Positions 38,460 through 47,204 of a stretch of 64,000 nt of DNA are shown piece by piece. This stretch comes from an uncultured Bacteroidota bacterium (GTDB lineage: Bacteria > Bacteroidota > Bacteroidia > Bacteroidales > P3): positions 1 through 64,000 of the forward strand of contig CADCEC010000001.1 of NCBI GenBank assembly GCA_902800395.1. Direction: 5' to 3'. Within the stretch, counting starts at the first letter, position 1; each line of letters begins with the position of its first letter. Below the pieces are notes generated by a model that was not told the origin of the DNA, did no database searches, and saw only the letters and a program-made list of their open reading frames with translations. Both the position numbers and the translations under genes were made by a program.

Positions 38460-39240
38460 GATACTCCGCCGTGGGGCCGAAGTCATAGCCGTCGACGACG
38501 ACGCGGTTCTTCGTCGTGCGGCCGAGGAAGCAGCAGTTCAGCCGTGCGTCGTCCATCTTCAGCAGGAAGGCGTCGTCCTGCCGTTCCTCCAGGGCCACCA
38601 GGTAGCGTCCCCGCTCCTCGCCGAAGAGGAAGGCATCCAGCCGCACCTCCCGCGGCACCAGGATATCGAAACCTAGCGGTGCAGTAAACGCCAGCAGCGA
38701 GCAGAACAGTCCTCCCTGTTCCACCGGCGCACTCCCCAGCACCAGCTCCCCCTCCCGCAGCGCCCCTAAAATCATCTCTATATACTGGCAGTCCTCCTCA
38801 TGGCCTCCCGTGGCCATGGGCGCCTCCACCAGGTGCAGACAGCGCCGCGCATACTCCGACCCCGCGAACTCGCCACTGACATTGCCCACCATATAGAGGA
38901 GGAGACCCGTGCTAAAACCTGTTGCTCTAGACAATCTAGTTGCACTAGAAAATCTAGAATCTCTAGAAAGCTCCTTCGCCAGCTCCACGCACTCCTTCAC
39001 CCGCGGTTCGCGGATGCTCTTGTGGTCGGCCTGGCCGGAGTAGAGGTAGTCGTTGCGCTCCACCACGTGGTGCTGGCCACGGAGCCAGCCGTAGAGGCTC
39101 TGCTGCTTGCCGTTGCTCTCCCACATAGCCAGAAGGGTCGACAGTTCGTCGATGGTGGGCTGCCGACCTATGATGTCGAGCACCTCGTCGAACGCCTGCC
39201 GCGAGATGCCCATCGCTTCCGCTGTTTCGAAATCAACCAT
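38446..39240 (-). CDS. Shrunken PurL (FGAM synthase)-like protein
   Basis: A 264-residue protein resembling pieces of phosphoribosylformylglycinamidine synthase II. Residues 1-45 (MGISRQAFDEVLDIIGRQPTIDEL...MW) match the PurL N-terminal region, and ~115-264 match its second ATP-grasp-like AIRS-C half: GNVSGEFAGSEYARRCLH, ELVLGSAPVEQGGLFCSLLAF, then DAFLFGEERGRYLVAL. The catalytic middle is missing, and the usual SAHDVSDGG is SAPVEQGG, so normal FGAM synthase activity is unlikely. Between the halves, RDSRFSSATRLSRATGF is encoded by a TCTAGA-type repeat (38928-38975). It starts 3 nt after the ABC ATPase gene and is probably cotranscribed. Could be a regulatory paralogue or decaying gene. Confidence 0.6.
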   Translation of the reverse strand: MVDFETAEAMGISRQAFDEVLDIIGRQPTIDELSTLLAMWESNGKQQSLYGWLRGQHHVVERNDYLYSGQADHKSIREPRVKECVELAKELSRDSRFSSATRLSRATGFSTGLLLYMVGNVSGEFAGSEYARRCLHLVEAPMATGGHEEDCQYIEMILGALREGELVLGSAPVEQGGLFCSLLAFTAPLGFDILVPREVRLDAFLFGEERGRYLVALEERQDDAFLLKMDDARLNCCFLGRTTKNRVVVDGYDFGPTAEYLSAN

Positions 39241-39243
39241 ACT

Positions 39244-39888
39244 TTATAGCCGAAGGGTGGCGTCGAAGGGGAGGAGGGGGGTGGGGTCGAGGGTGGTGAG
39301 GAGGAGGGCGGCATGCTGGGCTTCGACCTCGTGGAGTATCATGTCGGCCACGAGGGCCGCGGTGTCGCGGTCGAGGTGGGAGAAGGGCTCGTCGAGGAGG
39401 AGAAACTCGAAAGGTTGGCAGAGGGCGCGTACGGCGGCGACACGCTGGCGCTGGCCCAGGGAGAGGGTACGCAGGGGCTGGTGCTTCTTGCCGGCGGGCA
39501 GCAGGGCGTCGAGCATGGCCTCGATGTCGGCGTCGGACTTATGGCCGGTGAGGCTGTTCTTGATCTGCACGTTCTCGAGGGCTGTGAGCTCGGGGAAGAG
39601 GCAGAGGTCCTGGAAGAGGTAGCTGAGGTGGCGGAGGCGGAGATTGAAAGTGGAAAGTGGAAAGTGGAAAGTGGAGAGTGGAGAGTGGAAAAATATTTGG
39701 CCGTCGTAGTGGAGGTTGGAGCCGTAGATGAAGTTGAGGAGGGAGGTCTTGCCGTGGCCGGAGCGGGCGCAGATCATGTACTTCTTGCCCTGCTCGAAGG
39801 TGACGGAGGGCTGGAGATAGATGTCGGAGCCGGCGACTTCCGACTCCGACATATAGGACGGCTTAAGATTTCTGAGTTCGATGGTCAT
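39244..39888 (-). CDS. ABC transporter ATP-binding protein with repeat insertion
   Basis: A 214-residue ATPase. Walker A ARSGHGKTSLLNFIYG (~38-53), Q-loop near YLFQDLCLFPELTALENV, signature LSLGQRQRVAAVRAL and Walker B FEFLLLDEPFSHLD are present. The H-loop His is not obvious (TTLDPT in its place). Residues ~69-81 (SPLSTFHFPLSTF) are encoded by the GGAAAGTGGAAAGT repeat read on the other strand (39645-39690), inserted between Walker A and the Q-loop. Likely partner: the FtsX-like permease at 37096, although it is convergent. Confidence 0.85.
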   Translation of the reverse strand: MTIELRNLKPSYMSESEVAGSDIYLQPSVTFEQGKKYMICARSGHGKTSLLNFIYGSNLHYDGQIFFHSPLSTFHFPLSTFNLRLRHLSYLFQDLCLFPELTALENVQIKNSLTGHKSDADIEAMLDALLPAGKKHQPLRTLSLGQRQRVAAVRALCQPFEFLLLDEPFSHLDRDTAALVADMILHEVEAQHAALLLTTLDPTPLLPFDATLRL

Positions 39889-40139
39889 ACGGCGAACGGC
39901 TTATTCAACGGCTTTTTCTTTTCAACGGCGAATCCTTTTTTCTGTCGGCGAATTGGGCGAATTCAGCGAATTTTCTTTTCTGTCGGTGTTTTTTTTGTCG
40001 GCGATTCTTTTTTGTCGGCGAATTGGGCGAATTCAGCGAATTTTCTTTTCTGTCGGTGTTTTTTTGTCGGCGATTCTTTTTTGTCGGCGAATTAGGCGAA
40101 TTTTTTTTTGCGGCGGCAGTTTTCTTTTTCGGTTTTTGT
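39889..40139. repeat. TTCGC-family array with ~70-bp tandem copies
   Basis: GTCGGCGAATTGGGCG recurs at 39944 and 40014, and a shortened copy begins at 40083 (periods 70 and 69). Within each copy ~9-bp GCGAATTnn units are visible. No gene is open here beyond low-complexity frames. Confidence 0.85.
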
Positions 40140-40257
40140 CCACCCCTCAGTCACTTCGTGACAGCTCCCCTGTCTCAGGGGAGCAACCCTCCGGAGAGCC
40201 TTTCTTCAGCCGATGCCCCCCTGAGACAGGGGGGCTCCCCGAAGGGGTGGGGGGTGG
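40140..40257. repeat. 118-bp inverted repeat with hairpin arms
   Basis: Ends CCACCCC / GGGGTGG. The left arm holds CTCCCCTG-TCT-CAGGGGAG and the right arm CCCCCCTG-AGA-CAGGGGGG, each a hairpin; TCACTTCGTGA lies in the left arm. MITE- or REP-like; no coding content. Confidence 0.75.
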
Positions 40258-40344
40258 ACTGGTGCTTTTTTCGCATAATTCGCATAATTCGCCGACGATA
40301 AAAAAGCAACGGTTTTGCCGACGATAAATAAAGCAGATTGGCTG

Positions 40345-41940
40345 TTATTCGTCGAGGGCGAGGGCTTCGTCGTCGTCGAGGGAGGTGTTGAGGAAGGCCA
40401 TGGCGACGGCGTCGGCGGTGCCGAGGATAGCGGCGAGGGCGTTGCGCTGGTCGTTGAGCTTGAGGGTGATCTTCATCTCATCGGGAGCTGTGGTGACGAC
40501 CTCGAGGTAGTCGAGGAGTGAGAGGACCTGGTCGAGGAGGGCATCGTTGCCGGCTTTGTAGTCAAGAAGGTCAAGCACTGCCTGGGGGTAGTCCTGAATC
40601 TTGAGGTCCATGTAGAAGTAGTTGCCTTTGCGGATCTTGTCGGCTACGACGGCGAGGCTGTTCTGGTAGCCGCCCTGGGCGTAGGCCTTGGGAGCGTTGG
40701 CGTCGGTGCTGAAGGCGATGGTCTTGCCGTCGAAGAAGAGGCTCATGCCGCTGCCGAGGTCATAGACGTTGTTCTTGGCCTTGAGGCCAGCGGACTGAAG
40801 GAAGTTGTTGACGAGGTCGGCCTTGGCGATGTCGGCGGCCACGGCGCAGAGGGGCATGTTGCCCTTGCCCATGCCGTAGAAGGAACCCACGAAATTGCCG
40901 GCGAAAATCTCGACGATGTCCTTGACGGTGCATCCGAGTTCCTCGATGGACTCGTTGAAGGCCTCGGCGGAGGCTTTGTCATTAGCTATGTATTCGAGGC
41001 AGGCGGGCATGTCGACGCTGAAGGAGAAGGCGGTGAGGGTGGGGGAGGGCATGAAGGCCATGAGGCTGTTGTCGATGCCCTTGCCGAGGAACTTGGCGTT
41101 GTCGGTGGGGTTGCCGAGGGTCTTCAGGGTGGTGACGATGGCGCCGTTCTCGAAGGAGGTGGTGAAATAGCAGGAGATCTTCGCCAGCATGGCCACTTGG
41201 TCGTCGGAGAACTGGCTGCCGCTCTGCTGCATGAGGGCTTTGATGGTGGGGTCGTTCAGGAAGCCTTTCTCGCCGAACCAGTTGCAGAGGGGGAGGAAGA
41301 GGCCTTCGTCCTGACGGTTGTCGAGGTAGGTCTTGTAGTGCTCGTTGGAGGTCAAGGCCTCGCTGCCGTCGAGCTCGAAGAGGTGCTTGGCGTAGTCCTT
41401 GAGGCTGTCGGCCTGCATGCCGGCGACGATGACGACGCTCTTGTTGTTATAGGCCATGACGACGTTCTTCTCGATGGGGAGGTAGGAGAGGTCGCCCTCC
41501 TCGATGGTGAGTTTCTCGCCGGCGACGTCAGCGACGTTGTTGAGGAAGTTGGTGAAGGACTCCTTGTCCTTGAGGGAAGCCTCGAAGGCGCCGGTGACGG
41601 ACATGATGCTGGTGCCCTTGGTGGCGGCGAAGAAGACGACATCCTTGCCGGTGTCGATGCCGGTGGTGGAGGGGTCTTTCAGGAGGTTGGTGATGAGCTG
41701 CTCGAGTTTAGGCATGGCCTCGCCGAGGCCCTCGCGGAGGAGGGTGTAGGTCTGGAGGTTGTCGGGGTTGTTGAGCTCGGCTTTCTGCCAGATGCTGTTG
41801 ACGTTCATGTGGGCCACGAGGATGGCGTTGGAGGGCACCTGGGCCTCTTTGTCCTTAAGGCCGGAGCAGGAGGTCAGGAGGAAAGCCACGGCCGCGAAGA
41901 GGGGCAGGGCGAATTTTACGTACTGTTTGATGGTTTTCAT
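40345..41940 (-). CDS. DUF4836 family lipoprotein
   Basis: A 531-residue predicted lipoprotein: hydrophobic signal followed by the lipobox LLTSC (Cys ~25), so exported and lipid-anchored. The body matches the Bacteroidota DUF4836 pattern, with VPSNAILVAHMNVNSIWQKAEL right after the Cys, and two internal domains of similar type. Function unknown. It lies alone between repeat arrays; no -7 element is clear in front of it. Confidence 0.75.
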   Translation of the reverse strand: MKTIKQYVKFALPLFAAVAFLLTSCSGLKDKEAQVPSNAILVAHMNVNSIWQKAELNNPDNLQTYTLLREGLGEAMPKLEQLITNLLKDPSTTGIDTGKDVVFFAATKGTSIMSVTGAFEASLKDKESFTNFLNNVADVAGEKLTIEEGDLSYLPIEKNVVMAYNNKSVVIVAGMQADSLKDYAKHLFELDGSEALTSNEHYKTYLDNRQDEGLFLPLCNWFGEKGFLNDPTIKALMQQSGSQFSDDQVAMLAKISCYFTTSFENGAIVTTLKTLGNPTDNAKFLGKGIDNSLMAFMPSPTLTAFSFSVDMPACLEYIANDKASAEAFNESIEELGCTVKDIVEIFAGNFVGSFYGMGKGNMPLCAVAADIAKADLVNNFLQSAGLKAKNNVYDLGSGMSLFFDGKTIAFSTDANAPKAYAQGGYQNSLAVVADKIRKGNYFYMDLKIQDYPQAVLDLLDYKAGNDALLDQVLSLLDYLEVVTTAPDEMKITLKLNDQRNALAAILGTADAVAMAFLNTSLDDDEALALDE

Positions 41941-42228
41941 GGGTTTGTGTATTTTTGATTGTTAAATTTTCTGGCTCGAATAACGCGCGCGGGAGGTGTT
42001 TATTGTACGGGAACAATAGATTTAAGATTATTTATAAATTGGGGGTAAAGGTTAATGGTTAACGTTTAACGTTTAACGGGGGCTGCCGCATCATTGAGCG
42101 CCGGCTTCCAGCTGGCATAAGGGCTGCCGCGTAAATAATTCGCATAATTCGCAAAATTCGCCGACGATAAAAAAAGCAGACCTTCCGCCGTAAAAAATAA
42201 AAAGTCCGCCGATTTGAAAAAAAAGTCG
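41941..42228. other. Divergent gap between DUF4836 gene and mutS
   Basis: Contains a GTTAACGTTTAACG spacer repeat (~42052-42080), a TTCGC-family piece (~42135-42170) and the mutS -7 element. No gene seen. Confidence 0.6.
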
Positions 42229-42236
42229 TATCTTTG
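42229..42236 (+). promoter_or_regulatory. -7 element of mutS
   Basis: TATCTTTG, 23 nt before the ATG at 42260. Confidence 0.75.
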
Positions 42237-42259
42237 CCGATTCAAAAACGAGATTGCCG

Positions 42260-44893
42260 ATGGCCAAGAAGACTGAGAATGAATCGCCGCTGATGCGGCA
42301 GCATGCGGAGTTGAAGAAGAAATTCCCCGACGCCATGCTGCTGTTCCGTGTGGGCGACTTCTACGAGACCTTCGGCGACGATGCCCGCAAGGCGTCGCAG
42401 ATCCTGGGCATCACGCTGACGCGCAAGATGGCAGGCGGCGGCGAGTACACCGACCTGGCGGGCATCCCCTACCATGCCGTGGAGCAGTACCTGCCGCGAC
42501 TGGTGCGTGCCGGCATGCGTGTGGCCATCTGCGAGCAGCTGGAGGACCCCAAGACCGCCAAGGGTCTCGTCAAGCGTGGCATCACGGAACTCGTCACGCC
42601 CGGCGTGGCCTACAACGACATGGTGCTGGAGGTCAAGGAGAACAACTTCCTCTGCGGCCTGCACCTGGCTGACAAGGTCCACGGCGTGAGCTTCCTGGAT
42701 GTCTCCACTGGCGAGTTCTTCGTGGCGCAGGGCGACATGGCCTATATTGACAAGCTCATGGACTCGTTCCACCCTTCGGAGGTGGTGCTGCAGCGCAAGA
42801 AGCTGCGGTGGTTCCAGGAGCATTCGGCCGAGAGATATTATACCAACACCTTCGACGACTGGGTCTTTGCTCCCGACTTCGCCCGCGAGCTGCTGCTGAA
42901 GCAGTTCGGCACTGCGAGTCTCAAGGGCTTCGGTGTCGAGGATCTCGACATGGGCATCATCGCCGCCGGCGCGGTGCTCTACTACCTGCAGGACACGCAG
43001 CACGACCGCACGCAGAACATCTGCCGGCTGAGTCGTGTGGAGCGCGACCGCTATGTGTGGCTCGACCGCTTCACGGTGCGCAACCTCGAGCTTGTGGCAT
43101 CCTCCAACGACGGAGCCCGCACCCTGCTCGACGTCCTCGACCACACCCTCACGCCCATGGGCTCGCGTCTCTTGCGGCGTTGGATGCTGCTGCCGCTGAA
43201 GGAGATAGCGGCCATTGAAGAACGTCTGGGTGTCGTGGACACCCTTTTGCGCGACGGCGATCTGCGGCAGAAACTGCAGCGCTGTGTCAAAGAGATTGGC
43301 GACCTGGAGCGTCTGATTACCAAGGCCGCCGTGGGCCGCATCAATCCCCGCGAGATGCTGCAATTGCGCCGAGCGCTGCTGGCGGTCGGCGAGGTGAAGA
43401 GCCTCTGCGGCGCCTGCCAGGGACCCCTGGCGACGTTGGCGGAGCAGTTGAATCCCTGTTCCTCGCTGGCGGAACGTATCGGCAAAGAGATCAAGGAAGA
43501 GCCATCGGCGAAGGTAGAGAAAGGCGGCATCATCGCCGCAGGCGTGAGTGACGAGCTCGACGAGCTGCGCTCCCTGGCGGGCTCCGGCAAGGAGTACCTC
43601 GTGGAGCTCCAGCGCAAGGAGAGCGAAGCCACGGGTATCACCTCCCTCAAGGTAGGCTACAACAACGTCTACGGCTACTATTTCGAAGTCTACAACACCC
43701 ATAGGGACAAGGTCCCCGAAGGCTGGACGCGGCGGCAGACCCTCACCAATGCCGAACGCTATATCACGCCGGAACTCAAGGAATACGAAGACAAGATACT
43801 GGGTGCCGAGGAGCGTATCCTGGCCCTTGAGATGCAGCTCTTCGGCCAGCTGATGGCCGCCGTCACGGAGTATGTGCAGCCCGTGCAGTACGACGCGCAG
43901 TTGGTGGCCCAGATGGACTGCCTGCAGGGCTTCGCCGAGGTGTCGCTGGCCAACGGCTACTGCCGTCCGGAACTTACGGACGACAACAAGTTGCAGATAT
44001 TGGAGGGACGCCATCCCGTCATCGAGACCCAGATGCCGCCTGGGGAGCAGTATGTCAGCAACGACGTGATGCTCGACAGCGACAGTCACCAGATAATGAT
44101 TATCACGGGCCCCAATATGAGTGGTAAGTCGGCGCTGCTGCGCCAGACAGCCCTCATCGTGCTGATGGCGCAGATGGGCTGCTACTGTCCCGCGAAGCGG
44201 GCCACCGTGGGCATCGTGGACAAAATCTTCACAAGGGTCGGCGCCAGCGACAACATCTCGAGTGGCGAGAGCACCTTCATGGTGGAGATGAACGAGACGG
44301 CGAGTATCCTGAACAATGTCAGTGACAGGAGTCTGGTGTTGCTGGACGAAATCGGGCGCGGCACCTCGACCTATGACGGCATCTCCATTGCCTGGGCCAT
44401 CACGGAGTACCTGCACGACAACAAGAAAGCGCGGCCGAAGGTGATGTTCGCCACGCACTACCACGAGCTGATAGAGATGGAGGAGCAGTACGAGCGCATC
44501 CGTAACTACCATGTCAGCGTGAAGGAGATAGACGGCAGGGTCATCTTCCTGCGCAAGCTGGTGCCTGGCGGCAGCGAACATAGCTTCGGCATCCATGTGG
44601 CGCGACTGGCGGGCATGCCGCCTCAGGTGTTGAACCGTGCCAGCGCCATGTTGCAGATGCTCGAAGAGAAAAATTCCGGTGCCACGGGTGGTGAAACGAA
44701 AAAGGCCAAAAATGCGAAAAACGGCTCCGAAAAAGCAGATTTTGCGGGCTGTCAGCTCAGCTTTATCCAACTCGACGACCCGACGCTGCTCGAAATCAAG
44801 GATAAGATTTTAGATATTGATATAGATACACTTACGCCGATAGAAGCGTTGCTGAAACTGAACGAAATCAAAAAAATTGTGACAAAAAAATAA
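42260..44893 (+). CDS. mutS: DNA mismatch repair protein MutS
   Basis: An 877-residue mismatch-recognition ATPase. The mismatch-contact motif [10 protein letters not shown] is near residue 32; Walker [14 protein letters not shown], the ABC-like signature region [18 protein letters not shown], Walker [17 protein letters not shown] and ATHYHEL are all present. The ATG at 42260 ([10 protein letters not shown]) is preferred over a TTG six bases upstream. A low-complexity stretch near residue 815 ([13 protein letters not shown]) looks repeat-derived and lies in the variable C-terminal linker. Confidence 0.97.
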   Translation: MAKKTENESPLMRQHAELKKKFPDAMLLFRVGDFYETFGDDARKASQILGITLTRKMAGGGEYTDLAGIPYHAVEQYLPRLVRAGMRVAICEQLEDPKTAKGLVKRGITELVTPGVAYNDMVLEVKENNFLCGLHLADKVHGVSFLDVSTGEFFVAQGDMAYIDKLMDSFHPSEVVLQRKKLRWFQEHSAERYYTNTFDDWVFAPDFARELLLKQFGTASLKGFGVEDLDMGIIAAGAVLYYLQDTQHDRTQNICRLSRVERDRYVWLDRFTVRNLELVASSNDGARTLLDVLDHTLTPMGSRLLRRWMLLPLKEIAAIEERLGVVDTLLRDGDLRQKLQRCVKEIGDLERLITKAAVGRINPREMLQLRRALLAVGEVKSLCGACQGPLATLAEQLNPCSSLAERIGKEIKEEPSAKVEKGGIIAAGVSDELDELRSLAGSGKEYLVELQRKESEATGITSLKVGYNNVYGYYFEVYNTHRDKVPEGWTRRQTLTNAERYITPELKEYEDKILGAEERILALEMQLFGQLMAAVTEYVQPVQYDAQLVAQMDCLQGFAEVSLANGYCRPELTDDNKLQILEGRHPVIETQMPPGEQYVSNDVMLDSDSHQIMIITGPNMSGKSALLRQTALIVLMAQMGCYCPAKRATVGIVDKIFTRVGASDNISSGESTFMVEMNETASILNNVSDRSLVLLDEIGRGTSTYDGISIAWAITEYLHDNKKARPKVMFATHYHELIEMEEQYERIRNYHVSVKEIDGRVIFLRKLVPGGSEHSFGIHVARLAGMPPQVLNRASAMLQMLEEKNSGATGGETKKAKNAKNGSEKADFAGCQLSFIQLDDPTLLEIKDKILDIDIDTLTPIEALLKLNEIKKIVTKK

Positions 44894-44900
44894 AAAAAAT

Positions 44901-44931
44901 TTTGTCAGTTTCAAAAAAGGTTGTACTTTTG
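44901..44931 (+). promoter_or_regulatory. -33/-7 promoter of the tRNA cluster
   Basis: TTTG at 44901-44904 and TACTTTTG at 44924-44931, spacing 19 nt, directly after the mutS stop. Confidence 0.8.
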
Positions 44932-44982
44932 CACCCGCTTTTTGAGCGAAAGAACGTTGAAAATTTATTGGTTAATATTGTT

Positions 44983-45055
<73 letters not shown>

Positions 45056-45080
45056 CAGGTCTCCTAAATCAGAGAGAGAT

Positions 45081-45166
45081 GCTCTGGTGGTGGAATGGTA
45101 GACACGAGGGACTTAAAATCCCTTGCCCGCAAGGGCGTGTGGGTTCAAGTCCCACCCGGAGTACCA
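45081..45166 (+). tRNA. tRNA-Leu (TAA)
   Basis: 86 nt with a long variable arm (GCCCGCAAGGGC region); anticodon loop CTTAAAA gives TAA; acceptor GCTCTGG pairs with CCGGAGT with two wobbles. CCA is encoded, unlike its neighbours. Confidence 0.93.
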
Positions 45167-45204
45167 GATTAGTTAACAGTTAATAGTTAATAGTTAACAG
45201 TTAT

Positions 45205-45277
<73 letters not shown>

Positions 45278-45289
45278 CAAGGATAAGAT

Positions 45290-45440
45290 GAAAAAGTCCA
45301 AAAAGCCCTGTAAGGGCGACAGAGAATAGGCAGGGGTGAAACCCCTGTGAAGAGAAATTTGACATGCTGCAGCAGCGGCAAAGCCCATGTCCAAAAGATG
45401 CCTCCGAGGAGGCCGATGCACGTTGCTGAAACACAAGCGA
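45290..45440. repeat. Dispersed-type repeat between tRNA genes
   Basis: Contains GCCCTGTAAGGGC and CAGGGGTGAAACCCCTG hairpins and CCTCCGAGGAGG, a layout typical of noncoding dispersed repeats of Bacteroidota genomes. Only one copy is in this window. It separates tRNA-Gly from tRNA-Lys. Confidence 0.5.
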
Positions 45441-45447
45441 GAATAAT

Positions 45448-45520
45448 GTCTTGGTAGCTCAGCTGGTAGAGCAATTGACTCTTAATCAATGGGTCCAGGG
45501 TTCGAATCCCTGCCAGGACA
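45448..45520 (+). tRNA. tRNA-Lys (CTT)
   Basis: 73 nt; acceptor GTCTTGG/CCAGGAC; anticodon loop CTCTTAA gives CTT; T-arm GGGTTCGAATCCC. Confidence 0.93.
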
Positions 45521-45527
45521 CTTATCG

Positions 45528-45601
45528 CGGGGTGTAGCGCAGTTGGCTAGCGCGCCACGTTCGGGACGTGGAGGCCGGAAGTTCGAGTCTTCTCACCCCG
45601 A
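45528..45601 (+). tRNA. tRNA-Pro (CGG)
   Basis: 74 nt; acceptor CGGGGTG/CACCCCG; anticodon loop TTCGGGA gives CGG. Confidence 0.93.
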
Positions 45602-45641
45602 CACAAAGCCTCGCCTTTGCGAACGAAAACCCGCAACCGCC

Positions 45642-45714
<73 letters not shown>

Positions 45715-45720
45715 CAAAGA

Positions 45721-45751
45721 AAAAAGACAGGACATGGTGCCTGTCTTTTTT
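45721..45751 (+). terminator. Terminator of the tRNA cluster
   Basis: Stem AAAAAGACAGG / CCTGTCTTTTT, 8-nt loop and T-run, six bases after tRNA-Thr. Confidence 0.9.
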
Positions 45752-45770
45752 TTTGAGATATTTGAAATGG

Positions 45771-45813
45771 TAGTTAAAGAAGTTAAAGGAAGTTAAAGAA
45801 GTTAAAGACAAAT
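45771..45813. repeat. 9-bp-period AAGTTAAAG repeat
   Basis: Four imperfect AAGTTAAAG units, and related units again at 45868-45890, upstream of rpsF. No -7 element is evident in this gap. Confidence 0.75.
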
Positions 45814-45920
45814 GTTCCGGCAGACGGTAATGTCTTTAACTACTAGCGCGAAGCGCGATAACTTCTTGAATTCTTTAACTTCAAAAAAAGTAATAATAAC
45901 AAAAAAACAAACAAACAGTA

Positions 45921-46283
45921 ATGGTAAAACAGTACGAAACCGTTTTCATTGCCACTCCCGTTTTGTCTGAAGAACAGATGAAGGAAACGGTAAAGAAGTA
46001 CATCGACCTGCTCACCAGCAAAGGTGCCGAGATCGTGTACGAGAACAACTGGGGCATGCGCAAGCTGGCCTATCCTATCCGCAAGAAGACCACCGGCTTC
46101 TATTATCTTATAGAGTTCAAGGCCGAGGGTAGCGTCATCAACGACCTCGAGGTCGCCTACAAGCGCGACGAGCGCCTGCTTCGCTTCCTCACCGTCAGCC
46201 TCGACAAGCACGCCGTGGCCTACAACGAGAAGAAACGCGCCAAGAAGGCTGAGGCTGCCGCCGAAGCTCCTGCAGAGGCATAA
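45921..46283 (+). CDS. rpsF: 30S ribosomal protein S6
   Basis: A 120-residue protein of the 30S platform. [26 protein letters not shown] and [25 protein letters not shown] are characteristic; the tail is Ala/Glu/Lys-rich. First gene of the conserved rpsF-rpsR-rplI operon. Confidence 0.97.
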   Translation: MVKQYETVFIATPVLSEEQMKETVKKYIDLLTSKGAEIVYENNWGMRKLAYPIRKKTTGFYYLIEFKAEGSVINDLEVAYKRDERLLRFLTVSLDKHAVAYNEKKRAKKAEAAAEAPAEA

Positions 46284-46329
46284 GGCCCAGTTAAGAGTTA
46301 ATAGTTAAAAGTTAAAAGTTAAGATTACA

Positions 46330-46596
46330 ATGGCTAACGAAAGCGAAATCAAATATCTGACTCCCATCGCCGTGGAGACTCAGCGTAAAAAATACTGCCG
46401 CTTCAAAAAGCTCGGTATTAAATATATTGACTACAAGGATGCCGACTTCCTGCTGAAGTTCGTCAACGAGCAGGGCAAGATCCTGCCCCGTCGCATCACC
46501 GGCACCTCGAACAAGTACCAGAAGAAGGTCTCGCAGGCCATCAAGCGCGCCCGTCATATCGCCCTGATGCCCTACGTCGCCGATTGTCTCAAATAA
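46330..46596 (+). CDS. rpsR: 30S ribosomal protein S18
   Basis: An 88-residue S6 partner: [63 protein letters not shown] is the whole S18 core. A spacer repeat of the AGTTAAAAGTTAA type lies in the 46-nt gap after rpsF. Confidence 0.97.
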   Translation: MANESEIKYLTPIAVETQRKKYCRFKKLGIKYIDYKDADFLLKFVNEQGKILPRRITGTSNKYQKKVSQAIKRARHIALMPYVADCLK

Positions 46597-46615
46597 TAAT
46601 AAGGAGGAAAGATAG

Positions 46616-47059
46616 ATGGAAATCATACTGAAACAGGATGTGGCCAACCTGGGCTACAAGGACGAAATCGTCAAAGTGAAGAACGGCTATGCCAACAACT
46701 ATCTTCTTCCCAAAGGAATGGCCATCATCGCCACTCCCGTGAACAAGAAGATCCATGCCGAGAACCTGCGTCAGCGCGCCCATAAGGAGGAAGCCCTCCG
46801 CAAGAACGCCGAGACCCAGCAGGCCGCCCTCAACGGCAAGACCGTGAAGCTCATCGTCAAGGTGGGTGAGAACGGACAGCTCTTCGGTGGTGTCAACAAC
46901 ATCATGGTTGCCGAGGCTCTGAAAGAGCAGCACAACTACGATGTGGACCGCAAGAACATCGTTGTCGACGCCATCAAGACCGTCGGCAACTACACCGCCA
47001 AGGTCAACGTCTACAAAGAGATTAAGGCCGAGCTCAATATCGAGGTTGTCGCCGAATAA
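46616..47059 (+). CDS. rplI: 50S ribosomal protein L9
   Basis: A 147-residue protein of the L1-stalk base: MEIILKQDVANLGYKDEIVKVKNGYANNYLLPKGMAIIAT at the N-terminus and the C-terminal domain ending AELNIEVVAE. An AAGGAGGAA Shine-Dalgarno-like stretch precedes it, unusual in this window. Confidence 0.97.
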   Translation: MEIILKQDVANLGYKDEIVKVKNGYANNYLLPKGMAIIATPVNKKIHAENLRQRAHKEEALRKNAETQQAALNGKTVKLIVKVGENGQLFGGVNNIMVAEALKEQHNYDVDRKNIVVDAIKTVGNYTAKVNVYKEIKAELNIEVVAE

Positions 47060-47085
47060 GGCAAACGCCTGATAGAGATTTTTTT

Positions 47086-47118
47086 GCGGGCCGCGCGTTA
47101 GCGCGGCCCGCTTCTTTT
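47086..47118 (+). terminator. Terminator of rpsF-rpsR-rplI
   Basis: Perfect 11-bp stem GCGGGCCGCGC / GCGCGGCCCGC with loop GTTA and a T-rich tail. Confidence 0.92.
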
Positions 47119-47132
47119 AAGAATTATTTTGT

Positions 47133-47162
47133 TTTGTATGTCAAAAAAAAGATGTATTTTTG
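47133..47162 (+). promoter_or_regulatory. -33/-7 promoter of the C10 protease
   Basis: TTTG at 47133-47136 and TATTTTTG at 47155-47162 with 18-nt spacing. Confidence 0.7.
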
Positions 47163-47204
47163 CACCTCAAAAGTTATACGAAACATTATAATAAAGACAA
47201 TAAA

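Noticed and set aside
42242-44770. 842-codon antisense frame across mutS
   Set aside because: The sense strand encodes a full MutS with all motifs; the antisense product has no recognisable fold.
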